A program made the position numbers and the translations under genes. DNA of 64,000 bases from the NCBI GenBank assembly GCA_033030425.1, contig JAUFSD010000014.1, positions 1,178,001 to 1,242,000 on the forward strand. Direction: 5' to 3'. Shown here one piece after another: positions 9,935 through 22,300 of the stretch. The notes beneath the pieces are model-generated. The model ran no database searches and was not told where the DNA came from. It saw only the letters and a list, made by a program, of their open reading frames with translations. Every line of letters starts with the position of its first letter. Position 1 is the stretch's first letter. This DNA comes from Verpa conica. Lineage: Eukaryota > Ascomycota > Pezizomycetes > Pezizales > Morchellaceae.

Positions 9935-12402
9935 TTTTGTTGGATGCCTTATGTTTGTGGGTTTGATGATGCAAGCGATCGCTAATTATGTGGGGCAGCT
10001 TGATGGAGGGGTTGTGTGGGCGGACAGAGCCTCAATAGCCTAGGTTTAGGGCTCTCGGGATAAGGATATTGTATTATGAACTTGGGTCATGTGACTGATA
10101 ATGTAGGCGATCGGGTGATATCGCATGATTCTCTTACCTACACGCACCACTTTCTGCTCTTTGAGGGGTGCTGAACACCCGTGATCGTGTATCTTACTGC
10201 TGCTGGTTTCCCGGTAGTACGCGGATATATTGTTTTAATATCAAAGCGCGAATAAACCAGGTATATTCACCCTATTGGATTAGGATACTTGATACGTGTA
10301 GAAGTGGTGTGGGGCGGGGATCGATCAAGTATAAGATCATGACTGTTTCCTTTATACCCTCCAATGTATTATATCCTAGGTAACTAGGAACGGTATTAAT
10401 AAAGCCTAAGTACTTTAATTCAACCATTCCCCTATATAGCTACACTAACTCCTAGTTTCTATGAGTGGCATACTAGGCGACCACGATAAAAGATATATGT
10501 AACTAGGCACGCACAGCAGGACCCATGAATGCTGGATCCATAAAGGCTGATAAAATACATCCGTCCTAGAGAATTCCGCAATACACAGGTGTTCCCAAGA
10601 ATCATATCCCCGATTTGAACATGGATATACTAGTCTCCGAGAGATCACTTGAACAGAACAGAAACAATCAGCTTAAGTCCACTAATTTTCAAACCTATAA
10701 GGGTCAACCTTTGACCTTCTCCCCCCCTCCCCCGGCTTTATAGGCTACTTTACTAGTCTTGATTTACCCCGCGCCGATCCGCAACATCATCCGAGAAGCG
10801 GTAGTTTCAAGGACATACGACGCTCATGAAACACGATACTAAACAAGTCTACAAGGTTGGAAAGCGAATTTTTTTTTTTACAACCAAGGTTTTAATCAAT
10901 GAGATCGAGCACGCACTATGGGGGAGATCGCACGATTTTTTTTTTTTTTTTTTTTCACAAGAGGTGTAATGTCGATGATACATACTCCCAATTTAGGCCA
11001 CCTACCTATACGACGATAAACATGATTGGCCGGATGATCCAACTTGAATAGTTTACACTCCGGAAACCTGTATAGAGAATAGAAAGAAGTACATGTATCC
11101 ACCAACCACCTAAACCCAAAATCTAAAACCCAAAACCTAGGTACCAAGATTATAGATCCACCTACCCATGGCCAGAACTTCCCATAGGGCTCCCCCACCC
11201 CTACAACTCGGAGAAAATACCGAAGGGTTTCCGCACGCTGGCAAAACCAGGGAACAACCACCCCCCCCGTCGATCATAAACGGTCCCTGCAGCCAACTAG
11301 CTAGGTAGGGCACTAGTAGAATATCTCGGACGTTCCCGGGCGGTGACTCTTTTTAATGTACGATCTAACGTCTCCCCCTTCCATCACATGCATAAAGTCG
11401 GTCTTCCCAAGCCCGCCCCCCCCCCTTGAGAGACAACAACTGAGACTAACACGTCATGTCATGACCAGGAACCCTTTTTTTTTTTCTTTTCTTCTTTCTT
11501 TTTTTTTTTCCCCTTCCTTATTTTTTTGAAGCTACTTAACGCCTTTGACGTAGTATTTCTATATTTTGGATTTGGGGCTTGGGTTTGGGCTTGGACTTGG
11601 GTTGCATGTTCACTAAACCCCCACGCCCCCCCCCCCAATTCTTTACAAAAACGAAACAATCGCCAACAGCGCATATCGAAAGGAAAAAAAATACCTCACA
11701 TGGGTCACAAGGGAAAATAAAAATAAAAAATCTAACTTGAGAGCAATGGATAGGACCCTTATAAGTGGGGGGGGGGGGGGGAAAGTACCTGCTCTCTAAC
11801 AAAAGAAAGAGACCCTAAGAATAAGTAAGAATAAACTACAAGGACATACATATACCGCACAGCAGAAAGAAACCCCTCAAATAAATATAAAAAAAAAAGT
11901 AAATATCCTTACAAAGGAAATAATCTCCCAAGAAAGAAGGGGAGAGAAATAAAAGAATAAGATAAATATTTATAGTAGAAACCGGAGGTCCTGCCCAAGT
12001 ATACTTGCTAAACTCCCCTCCTCAAGAGTGGCGCCGCGGGTCCTCCAGGGAGATCAACCTAAAAAAATACAGAAAGATGAAAAGGAAAAGTAGACATAAA
12101 AAATAGTATCTGGTGATAGTGTTTTCCCACGTTTTCGGACTTCTCTAGATATACTTCTAGATAACTCCCCCATCTTAAGCCTCTACTCAAAGTAATTCTT
12201 GCCTCGCCCTACCCTAATATATCGCACCGACAAATGAAAAGCCCAGCTCAAATTACAACCCGTAATGAGAGGAAATGAAAGTAAATAATAAAACATCATC
12301 AAAATGCTTACGAAGGAAAAAGAAAAAAAAAACTCCTCCCATTTCGACAGACAACTCGACAACACGACTACCGTGTCCTACCCTTCCTATGTAGCCAATC
12401 AC
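9935..12402. other. Gene-free spacer
   Basis: The first 200 bases are the likely NMT1 promoter. The rest has many homopolymer runs (poly-T at about 10937-10956, poly-C/G tracts at about 11409-11425, 11623-11637 and 11767-11781, and poly-A tracts) and no convincing gene. Confidence 0.5.
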
Positions 12403-15260
12403 CTAACATACCATCCAAACGCTATACATAAACACCATTCCAATCAGTACCCAATCACTTATAGCTAACCTTAAAAATATCTCCGTGGAGGAAAATCTCG
12501 TATAGGAGGGGGAGGATGAACGTACCTTGGTGATGTCGGCTAGCCTGGTACTTGCATCCTCAAATAGGGGGCCGATATCAGGGTGGTCCTTTCTTACTAT
12601 GCCGGCACCGCTCTTGTCCTGCTGGACAACGATTAACATGTCCCGGACGTCATTGTCGTCCTCAAAATATGTCCGTAGTGACCAATCGCTCCATGTTCGT
12701 GAGATTGCACCATTCTCCTCACTTGCAATGATGGGGGTGGGTGAGTCAGCTTCATCGATCCTCTCGATGATCTCTGGCGGCGACTCAATAGGCGACGAGG
12801 ATGCGTCATCACTGCTTGAAGCATCGGTAAGATCGTGTCGGTCAGAAGCATCATGGTAAGAGATGTGCTCAGGTGATTCAGAGAGGCTCTCGATAGGTGT
12901 GGGGAGTTCGGGTGACTGATTGCCGTTGGCGGAGGCAGGTTGATAGGTGCTTCGCTGGTAGGCAGGCTTTGAGGCAGTGTTGCTGTCTGCTGGGCTGCGA
13001 GTTTGTGGTGACTGGACAAAAGGCTCTAGGCTATGTCCTTCTGTCGGGGAGCTTACGGTTGTAGTCTTCTCTTGGGGAGGACCCCTTTCGATCTCGCTAC
13101 TGTGCGATGATTGTGATAGGGATCGCTTGTCTGGTGAGTGCACAGCAGTAGGTTTTGAACCGGAGGTCGATCGTTGCATCTCAATTGATTGCTGCACGGT
13201 TGGTCCATGGACTGCCACTTCCTCTTTGGGTTCGCTATCTGGTTCCACTTTGCGAATAGTTGAGGGAGATCCAGAAACAGTAGGCTTCTGTTGTGGCTCT
13301 CGCTGTTGCTGCTGCTGAGCTTGTTGCTGTTGCTGTTGCTGTTGCTGAGCCTGCTGCTTCTGGGCTTGTTGCTGAGCCTGTTGCTGAGCCTGTTGAGCCT
13401 GTTGAGCCTGTTGAGCCTGTTGAGCCTGTTGAGCCTGTTGTTGAGCTTGTTGCTGCTCTTGTTGCTGCTGGGCCTGCTCTTGCTGTTTTCGCTGAGCCTC
13501 TCCCTTCTCCCTCCGGACATCAATCTGGCTGTCCTCGGATTCCCTCGAGCTGATGCTTGATTGCTTATCTGGGCCTGTCCCGCTGTGCAGCCAGTCTTCC
13601 AGGTCATCCTCATCATCCTTCTTTCCTTTTCTATGGCGTCTCTTGAACAAGCCACCGAGCACGCCCTTCTTTCCCTTCTTTCCATCCTTCCCTCTTGGTT
13701 CCGGCGATGTAATCCCATTGTCTCGCATCGACTTGTCCTTATCGAGGGAACCCCGTCCCTTGATTGATGTCGTTGTAGTCTCCATGCCATCATCCCTCAG
13801 CAAGTTAGGTGTTAGTGTGATTTTCTTTGTCTCAGCCTTATCATCGCTAAAAACCGCTGAATCCGGGTGTCTCAACGATGATGGTGTGGGATTTGTCCGC
13901 AGCTTAATATTTTCTTCGCCGGTGCTCTTTGACTCCTTTGCCTTATCGTCCAGCGAACTAGCAGGTTTTCCAGCACGTGCTCCAGCTCCAGCTCCAGTCC
14001 CAGCTACAGTTCCAGCCCCAGTTCCAGCCCCAGCCCCAGCTCCAGAACCGGCTCCAGCACCGGCTTCCACATTCTCGGTTTCATTAGCTGCCTGAGCTGT
14101 CTCCTCCTCGTCATTTGAGTAATACCCGTTCTCACCCTCTTCTTCGTCAGTGGTATACTCGTATTCCGAGGCCTCGACGAATGTCGGGGGTGCAAAGGCG
14201 ACTGTTTTAGCATTACGACGACGCATAGCCTTCTTGAGCGGATTTTTTGACTTTTCGTTCGCGTTATCGCTGAGCATATTTGAAGCTAGATCAATGTTAC
14301 GGTGCTTGTTCAGTCGTGCTAATCGCTCCGTTGGGGTTTCTATATGTTCTGCTGGTAGGTATCCTAAAATAGATCAATTTGCCATCAGCTGAACACTTTC
14401 CCCCATGTGAATTGCTCCCTACGTAAAAGCAGCGACTTCTAAAGAAAAAAATACCTATTGAGGAGTCCCGTAGAATCTTCACTAGCCACCAGTATGAGTT
14501 GCTATCGTCGAGAAGCATCATATGTTCGCCCTTTGTGGCATTCGCCTGACCCTCCACACTCGCTTGAAATGTATGTAGAGCGTATACCATTGTCATATCG
14601 ATATCGTCTGTTTCCAACACACAAAAAAAAGTCCACTCCATTAGCCGACCAACCCCACCTAGATATCCAAACTCGACCGCACCTTCGCGGGGGGGGAAAC
14701 AAAAAAACAAAATACACACCATCGGCGATACTAGGACTGCTACTCATGCGATCCCCCATATCATCATCGTCATCGTAGCCCCCCTCGTCCCCCGTGAGGT
14801 TTTCCGATCCCGCAAGATCCCTATCCACCTCGTCATCGTCCTGCGAAACCCCACCCCCGGCTGTTCCCGCATCTGCACCCTGTACCTGAGCCTGCTCTTC
14901 ATTGAGACTCCTTATAGCATTACCCTGGTGTGGTGCAAAGCCTTGAGTATTCCGCGGGCTGTTTGGGCCGTTTGTGTGATCCGCGGCCGAGGCACGTTCG
15001 CGTGGTTGAAGGTCAAGCGTGTCTACGGGTGATAAGAATCGTTTAGCGGCATTTACAAAGGAAACCATTGTCTTTGCCCGAGATGTGGCTGATGACCGAG
15101 GCCGTGTGACGGGCGAGGAGATGGCAGGATGGGTAGGATGGGGCTGTCGGCATATGAGAGCGGAAGAAGAGGGGGTGGAAGTGGAATGAGAAGGGGTACG
15201 ACGAGTAGGACGAGGAGGAGGAGGAGCTCTGCTTCTACTGCTCGCTCTTCGGATACTCAT
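12403..15260 (-). CDS. tea4: Tea4/Bud14-like SH3 polarity protein, predicted PP1 regulator
   Basis: Exons 15260-14720, 14607-14455 and 14363 onward join in phase with 112- and 91-nt introns. An SH3 domain spans about residues 187-245 (ALHTFQAS, SYWWLVK, YLPAEHIETP), followed by TPTERLARLNKHRNIDL. KTVAF at residues 284-288 fits the RVxF motif that docks protein phosphatase 1. In yeasts Tea4/Bud14 bring PP1 to cell ends to steer polarity and formins; the same role at hyphal tips is inferred. Further on come acidic stretches, a Gly/Ala repeat (about 13975-14060), a basic KKGKKG/RRHRKGKK patch and a long Gln/Ala repeat (about 13310-13470). The 3' end is unsure: a GTACGT donor at 12525 after ADITK may start a last intron; read through, the protein is about 884 residues. 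The start could also be the Met near residue 65 (MVSFVNAAKRF). Confidence 0.85.
13310..13470 (-). repeat. Gln/Ala coding microsatellite
   Basis: The coding triplet array is built from CAG/CAA and GCN codons with an AQQ period, and TTGAGCCTG units repeat on the plus strand. It is prone to length change within the Tea4-like gene. Confidence 0.8.
13975..14062 (-). repeat. Gly/Ala minisatellite in the Tea4-like gene
   Basis: Imperfect tandem units of CAGCTCCAG/CAGCCCCAG type encode GAGAGAGT-like repeats. It lies within a low-complexity linker of the protein. Confidence 0.75.
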
Positions 15261-15664
15261 GGTGGAAAACGGTGCAGGTTGTCAAATTGGGAGATGGCGG
15301 ACGACTTACCAGCTCGGACAATCTGTGGGCGGGTCATGGCTCACGTAGATGAAGGGCGTCTGAATATAATATATGTGCAGCAGCAGCAGCAGCAGCAGTG
15401 AGAGATAGAAGCGTCGAATGGGAATGTAGGGCGTGCACACAATCCTAAAGAAGAAATAAAGAAAAGAAAAATAAAATAAAATAAAGAATAGTAGGAAAAA
15501 AGGACCCAATAGCTAGAGGTACCAGGTTAACGAGACTGTTCTTCGAATGGAGTGGGAATGCGAAAGGATCGGTAGAATCTCATGTGCTGTCCGCGGCGAC
15601 AGCAGCAGCAGCAGCAGCAAGGACAACGGGAGGAGTCGTGTGCACGCGTGACGAGGCTAGCACT

Positions 15665-15690
15665 CTGGCTGGCTGGCTGGCTGGCTGGCT
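15665..15690. repeat. CTGG microsatellite
   Basis: About six CTGG units lie in tandem upstream of the Tea4-like gene. Confidence 0.8.
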
Positions 15691-16037
15691 ACTTGAATAT
15701 TTGGAAGCTTTGGGGAGGGGGTCGGGGGCCGGGTATGTATTTTTGTTTTGGGAGCGGGTGGCCTGGTCGGGGTGTGTGAGCCAGGGTCCGCCGAGTCGAG
15801 AGGATGGATGGATGCGTGTGTGTGCGTGTGAAGGCGTAGTCTCTGCCTCGATGATGTTGAAGCCGGGGGTGGGCTGGAGGGGGAGAGAGGAGTGTTGTGT
15901 GTGGACTAAGGTAATCGGCCCAGTGGGGATACAGACGACAGGACGACAGACGACGACAGACGACACAATACGCTGGGCCAGGAGTCGGCGAACTGGGACT
16001 GGGACAAAACAGTGGTGAGGCGAAGACCAACTACTAA

Positions 16038-16083
16038 GCAGCGACCAGCAACCAGCAACCAGCAACTAGCAACTAGCAACCAG
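16038..16083. repeat. CAGCAAC minisatellite
   Basis: Six to seven imperfect 7-bp units (CAGCAAC/TAGCAAC) lie in tandem. Confidence 0.75.
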
Positions 16084-16978
16084 CAGCAGTAACCAGGCAA
16101 CCAACCAAGTGAGTTGAAGCAGAGGGCACAACCAGCCTAGCTACACCTTTCCCCCCCAAAGTGAGCACTAAGGAAAGCCTCCCTACCCAAACGAGCACTA
16201 AGGGGCCAGGTTACGATAAAGAAGAGACGCATGCAGCCAGGCCAGGGACTCCCAAAGAACAGAGTATAGCACAGTCAACCCGCCCCAACCAGATGAGGTC
16301 AATCGGCAATCAACCAAGATATTTACCGGTCGGCAAACAAACTGGCGCAATGCGTTCGTTTCCCGCAATCCTTCCCCGGTCCTCTCCCTAACCGAGCGAA
16401 CGAGAATATTCGTAGAAATACCTCCCCCTCCCCCCTCCCTGAAATGTTTGAATTCCGCCCATGACAACAGACAGACAGCCATCGTCAACCAGCAGAATAG
16501 ATGCATCCACAACTTCCCCCTCCCGTGTGAAGCGAACCGTTACCCATATTTCTAAGCACCACCCTAGAGGGGTACTTACACTCGCTTCTTTTTATAAATC
16601 TGCATTCGTCATTGATTGCTTTGGATAGTCATGTAGAGTACATTAGCTAGTCGCTCGCCACTTGACACTGGAACGCAGAATTCAGGGCAGGGACGAAGCG
16701 AGCGCGAGAATGAGGGGGGAAAGGGCTATTGCGAAAAAGAAACATGGTGAAAAAGCGCCGGGAAGTCGGACATTATCAACTGTTTCTCTCCCGCCGCGAC
16801 ATGCCCACTGAACGTGGTCACCGTTGTGTCGCTTGTCTGGGCCAACTCTCTTGTCTCTCGCCAAACCTCAGCAGGGTCGATTATGTAGGCCATAGTTCGC
16901 CATCCGCGCCTTGCCAATCGTTCGTCATTCCTGCGGGGGATGAATGAAAAAGAAGTCGTTGAGTGCTTTACTCGTATT

Positions 16979-17085
16979 CTCATGACGTTTGTAGAATGGA
17001 CTGCTATTGCATACCATACAAAACTGCGCCAAGCCTACGATTTTGTATGGTATGCAATAGTAGTCCATTCTACAAACGTCATGAG
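16979..17085. repeat. Long near-perfect inverted repeat (45-nt arms)
   Basis: The left arm 16979-17023 begins CTCATGACGTTTGTAG and ends with four A. The right arm 17041-17085 is its reverse complement with a single difference, near the middle (GGACTGC against GGACTAC), which in RNA would be a G-U pair. The loop is 17 nt. Transcribed from either strand it would give a strong stem-loop. A small-RNA precursor, a recent foldback insertion or a regulatory palindrome are possible. Confidence 0.8.
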
Positions 17086-18838
17086 ATTACAAGTACATAG
17101 ATCGTCAACTTTAAAACTGCACGAGGGCTGCACGACAGAGAAGCGTAAAGTGGAGTACAGTACAGTACAGTCGTACATGGGGGATGGTATAGGAAAAAAT
17201 AAATAAAAATAAAAATAAAAATCAGAAATAAGACTTCAATCCCCGCGCCACCCCGCGAGAGTCAAGCCAACGGCTAGGATCCCGAGTCCCGGACGGACCG
17301 CTTCGTGGTAAATAAACTCCGCCGTGAATATGTACCGGACTATCGCCCTTTTGAAGATGACGTTCCCGCTCCTATCAATTAGATATCTACATGTAGTCTC
17401 ATTACCGGACAATCGCCAGATTTCTAGATTTTCCCGAGACTAAGATCTCAACTCCGCGACTCCGCGAGGGGGGAATGGAGGGCTTTGACCCTTGCACATC
17501 GTTTCCTCCTGCTGTGGGACCCTGACTTAACATCACCATGTTGAAACGGAAACGAATCAGACGATCTTGGGCTCTACGCGAGCTGACCCCCACACTTTCC
17601 CCCCGGACATGGCGTTCTGTTTCGCCGCTCCTTTTTTATGTGTTTGATTTTATTTTTTGTTTGATTCCTTCCCACGTTTCGCACCCTTTTTTGCCTCTGG
17701 GTGTGAGGCCTCTTCTTCCAAGTTTCCCTTGATCTCTCCAGATTTCCGCTGTAGGCTTCCAAATCCGCACACCACCCCCATAAATGCACACAGACACTCT
17801 GCCCCGCGAACAGCCAGCCAACCGGGCTGGCGCGTCGTCCCACCGTACCGCCAATGTTTCGTTTTCCGTGACGCACGTGCAGCTTAAATTTTTCCCTAAT
17901 CGTGGGGTCGACCTGGGTGTGGGGCTTGGTATGGAGTAGGTACCGGTACTGTAACTTCAGACCGCGTTAGTAGAATCAAGAGTAGAGACATGCACCGTAA
18001 GCCAAGCCTGTGCATCCTTCGATCTCCCGGTGGGCTTTTTTTTTTTTTTTTTTTTTTTTCTTTCTTTACCCACTCTCTTACTCTTGCTCCCTCACTCCTT
18101 CTTCCTACTTCCGGCTTGGACTTCATTAGAGGAGGGTGAGGGTTTCTGTTCAGCTCATCTCCTGCCTTTCCTTTCTTGTTTGCCTGTCCTGTCTGTCACT
18201 CCATCCTGTCAGTCCATCCACATTCCAGATCATCTGGCTATTTCCTTCTGATTGATTGTCGCCCGCCAAGTATCTATCGTGCGCGCGTCCATCTTGACTG
18301 AGCCCACCACCACTCATATCTCATATTGGGCCATCCTCTTGGGTTTTTTTCTACGCTACCGTTACATAAAAGATTCACTACATAGCTCCAGTCGTGCCCA
18401 CCCACTTATCGTGCCTCCCGATTCTTCCCTTCGCCTCCCCTCAGTTATCTAGTCCCTCTGCCCTGCCGATACATATAACGGCCCAAGCCCCCCTCTCCCC
18501 CCAAGTCCGTGATCTTTTTAGCGATCCATCGTAGGCTTCCATCAAATACATCGTCACCTCAAAGCCTCCTCAAAGTCTCACTAGCTAGGACGTACATTCA
18601 CATCCCCCCCCCTTCCCCACTTCCATACCATCATCGTGCCTACGGATAAATCCCTGTCCTGCACGTCAAGTCACCGCAGCAGCAGCAGCTAAGTCAACAC
18701 CATACCATATATACTTCGGCCAGGTTACCCAAAACCCACATCCACAACCACTACCCACAACTACTACTACCACCAAAGTTGCACATTCACGAGAATAGCC
18801 ATCAGCAAGTATCAGTGCAGAGTCCTTCTGCGCATGCG

Positions 18839-20840
18839 ATGGACCGTGGGTTGAATGTTCACACAAAGTTTGCTAGATTGAAGATCGAATCCGTTCCCCG
18901 CACCGGTCATCTCACCGATTCTGCTTTTTCTTCACGCAATGGTTCTTCCTCAGGCAGCCATGCTCATACCCACACCCCTCCCATTTCTTTACAACCACTC
19001 TCTATTCCTATCCCTAGGTTAGAGCTGGACCATCACCATGATTCACTTGAAGCCAGCAGCAGCAGTCGTTTGCACATTGATGATCATCCAGGAAGTTATA
19101 AACCTTCTGGCGGGTTCATGGAGCAAGCGAACCGTCAGAGAAAATCATCCATCTCTTTTGATCCCCAGGTCAAAACAGACAGCGGCAAACAAGTCCCGCT
19201 GCAAAGCCCGCTTCCAAGAGCCATCAAGCCCGATGGCTCAGCAAAAAAGCAGTATTTCCAGCAACGTGCACCGGCCCGTGCTTACACTTGGTCAGAGCAT
19301 GATTCACAGTCGAGTCAAGGGAACTCGCTACAGTACCGTAATGGTCAATTTGGATATGGGGTTGGAAGCGGATCAATGCGTCGTAGGCAGCAAAATGTGG
19401 GTAGCCCCGGAGCTGATCAGATGTCTTCATTGACCTCTGACTCGACCATGTCACCCATGTCGGAAGATTTACGTACACCGCCACCTACAGCTGATCCGTT
19501 CGGACTCTTTTTTCCATCCTCAATTGCGAGCTCCCCACTAAATGAGAATGAGCAAGACAACTCTTGTTGGTCTTCGCCTCGGAGATTTAGTTCCTCTAGG
19601 AATAAGTCGTTCTCTTCACTCGATGGGCGGACCCGATCACGGTCACGACGGTCTAGCGGTCGCTCCGCGAGCCCTAGATTCGGTGATGGGTCTAGTCAAC
19701 TGAGCCCTGCGAACTTGGTAGGTTCAATTTTATTTCGTGGGTGAGTTCTTCTCTGGGGTTTATCAAAGCCGCTAACAGCATTACCAGTTCTTGAATAATT
19801 TCAATACTGCTAGTTCACAACCTGCTGAGCCTGACTCAGAGGGCCAAGAAGTTGGCTCTTATGTCCTCGGGAAGCAGATCGGATTTGGTGGTTTTAGTGT
19901 AGTTAAGGAAGCGATCACCATTGAAGACGGCATGGAGATTACACGCGCGGTTAAGATTGTGCGTAAAAGGGTCCGTGATGTTGATTGTGAGAATGACCAG
20001 ATTCAGGCCGAATTCGACCATGAGGTCTCGCTTTGGAGATGTCTTTCTCACCCTAACATTCTACCATTGATTGCGGTCTATGATACTCCGTTTGCAACAT
20101 TTGCGTTCATGCGGTTGAATCAGGGCGGAACCCTACACGATCTCATTAAATTGAATCGTAAGGGACTCTCGGCGAGGTTGGCAAAGAAATATGCATTCCA
20201 ACTCTCCTGCGCATTGAGGTACCTTCACGAGGACATGCGTGTCATCCATCGAGATGTCAAGCTTGAGAACTGCCTTATTGACATGTCGGTAGATGAGGAG
20301 GAGGGCGGCAATCTGCAGCTCTGTGACTTTGGAATGTCTGAATTCATGAAGTCTACCCACGAAGAAGAGGACGATGATAGTGATAGCAGCGGAAACGCGT
20401 TTACACTTGACCCACGGCCGGGACGTAGATCCCGGCGAAAGTCTTCATCTGCATCTTCGACTGCTCCTGTCATCACATCTACCCCTGTTGGGTCGCTTGA
20501 GTACGCATCACCAGAGATGCTAACCGACAAGAGTCTTGTGCACTACACCATGGCTGTGGATATGTGGGCATTTGGTGTGGTCGTATATGCACTCTACACC
20601 GGAAGTTTACCGTTCAGTCATACATTCCAGCCGAAGCTGCAAAGCATGATATTGGCAGGCGAATGGGATATGGATGTATTGAAGGGATGCAGAGGGCTGG
20701 TTGAGGCTGGAAGAGAAGAGACTAAGAACGTATTGGAGGTCGTGAAGGGGTGTTTGACTATGGACGCGGAGGACAGATGGGACATCAGAGCAGTATTGGA
20801 GAGCCCGTGGTTTGAAGACTTTGGTGTCGAGAGCCCTTGA
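18839..20840 (+). CDS. Serine/threonine protein kinase
   Basis: Two exons, 18839-19717 and 19788-20840, with a 70-nt intron, give 643 residues. The first 300 residues are low complexity, Ser-rich and basic (for example SRSRRSSGRS), likely regulatory and phosphorylated. The kinase domain follows: glycine loop GFGGFSVV (about 325-332), AVK lysine (349), HRDVKLEN (447-454), DFG (473-475) and the activation segment end ASPEM. An acidic and basic insert (EEEDDDSDSS, RRSRRKSSS) of about 45 residues sits between DFG and ASPEM, which is unusual. All catalytic residues are present. It looks like a CAMK/SNF1-related fungal kinase; I cannot name the orthologue. The start is the first good in-frame ATG; an upstream start cannot be excluded. 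Confidence 0.88.
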
Positions 20841-22257
20841 TTCTACATACTATCGACAGCTCATTACGAAAGCATGGCCCTATGTAAGGAGTTTTTAACT
20901 TTAGGCTTTTTTTTTTGTCATTTTCCTTTTGTTTCACAAAAATTTCTGGCGACTTCCTTTTGGGTTTATTTTCTCTTTCTTCCTAACCAAGTTTCTTGGG
21001 GGTCACTTTTATTTAGGGTCTGTGGGACTGGATTGGATCGGACTGGATTGGCTTGGGGCGGAATATCAAAAATACTCAAAATGGACCGGATGGAACGGTG
21101 GGTTGCTGTTTATTGATTTTTTGTCTAATTTTTGGCGTCTGTTATTTTTTTTCTCTCTTCTCTTTTCTGTTTTTGGTGCAGCGGGCGGTATCTAAAAAAA
21201 TTGTTTCGTTTTATTTCTATTTGGGAGCGTGGGAGCTTCATAGCGGATACTTTTACGGATATCTTCTTGTTTTTATCTTTTGTACTTGTTTTACGAGGTT
21301 ATTTGGTTATGAATAGCCTCTTTTTTACCTTTCTTCATATCTATACTTTTTACCCCTCTTACATACCATACCTCACTCCTCAATTTTTTTCCCTATCTCT
21401 CCTCTTCTTTCCATAGTGTTTTTTTTGCGGTGGTGAGGAGGTTTGAACTTTGAATTCATCTGCAGGCGCGTTTGATTAAGCATTTCATCTCTTTTCTCAT
21501 CTGCGCTTTTATCTTCCTTCATCTTGTGTTTTGTAATTTTACTGCATTTGATGAATTAGCTGGACTTTCAAGGGAGGATCGAGTTTTCTTCATGTAGAGT
21601 ACGTTCCTAGGGGCGGCTTTATTTTATCCATTGAGGCGGATTGGTTTTTGTGTATGGAAAAAAAATATCTTTTTTTATATATAGTTGAAGTATACTCTAG
21701 TTTTACTTTTTATATATATATATATATCATATCTGACTTTTTATGGTTTATGGGCTTGTGACTAGTGCAAGCTTAAAAATACGGTTGTGCACTTGTATAT
21801 GTAGTCCCCGGTAAAGAGAAACAGGGATTAGCGAGCCAGGGTTCTGTGGCCAGTGCTCACTTTGCATTACACTGCCTCGGGATTGATCCTATCGTAGAGA
21901 GTTTATTCTAGGTGGACTTTTTTTCTTTTTTTTTGAAGGGAGTTCTTTACCTAGACGGGTATTCTGTGTATAGGTCCTACGTGCTGTACTAGGTGGAACG
22001 TGTACTATCATTTGTTGGCTACATATATATACTCGGGTCAGAAGAAACCTGATCTGAACATGCAAGTATTTTAGACTAGAGATGTCTCATTAAATGAAGT
22101 CCTATTATGTTTTTTTTTTTTTTTTTTTTTTTGCATGTTTAGGTTCCTATTGCCTGACCTGGGGTAGATGCTGGTTTTTTGCCCTTTTTTTTTTTTTTTT
22201 TTCTTCCAAGGAAGTGTTTATGAAAGGAACGAATCAGAGGATGGGAACGAAGTAAAG

Positions 22258-22269
22258 GGAAGAAAAGAA

Positions 22270-22300
<31 letters not shown>
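22258..22300. repeat. GAAA microsatellite
   Basis: About nine GAAA units lie in tandem. Confidence 0.85.

Larger units (their letters stand above)
15261..18838. other. Long intergenic region between divergent genes
   Basis: It separates the minus-strand Tea4-like gene from the plus-strand kinase, so both promoters lie here. It contains CAG runs (15378-15398 and about 15600-15619), a CTGG run (about 15665-15690), a 7-mer repeat (about 16038-16083), the long hairpin at 16979-17085 and a poly-T tract (about 18037-18060). No gene is convincing. Confidence 0.6.

Noticed and set aside
10896..11261. Minus-strand frame of 121 residues
   Set aside because: It spans homopolymer runs, has no coding-like composition and no domain.
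13291..13560. Plus-strand Leu- and Val/Ala-rich frames
   Set aside because: They are shadows of the Gln/Ala repeat in the Tea4-like gene.
15378..15398. CAG run as a regulatory element
   Set aside because: Plain microsatellite; no evidence for a role.
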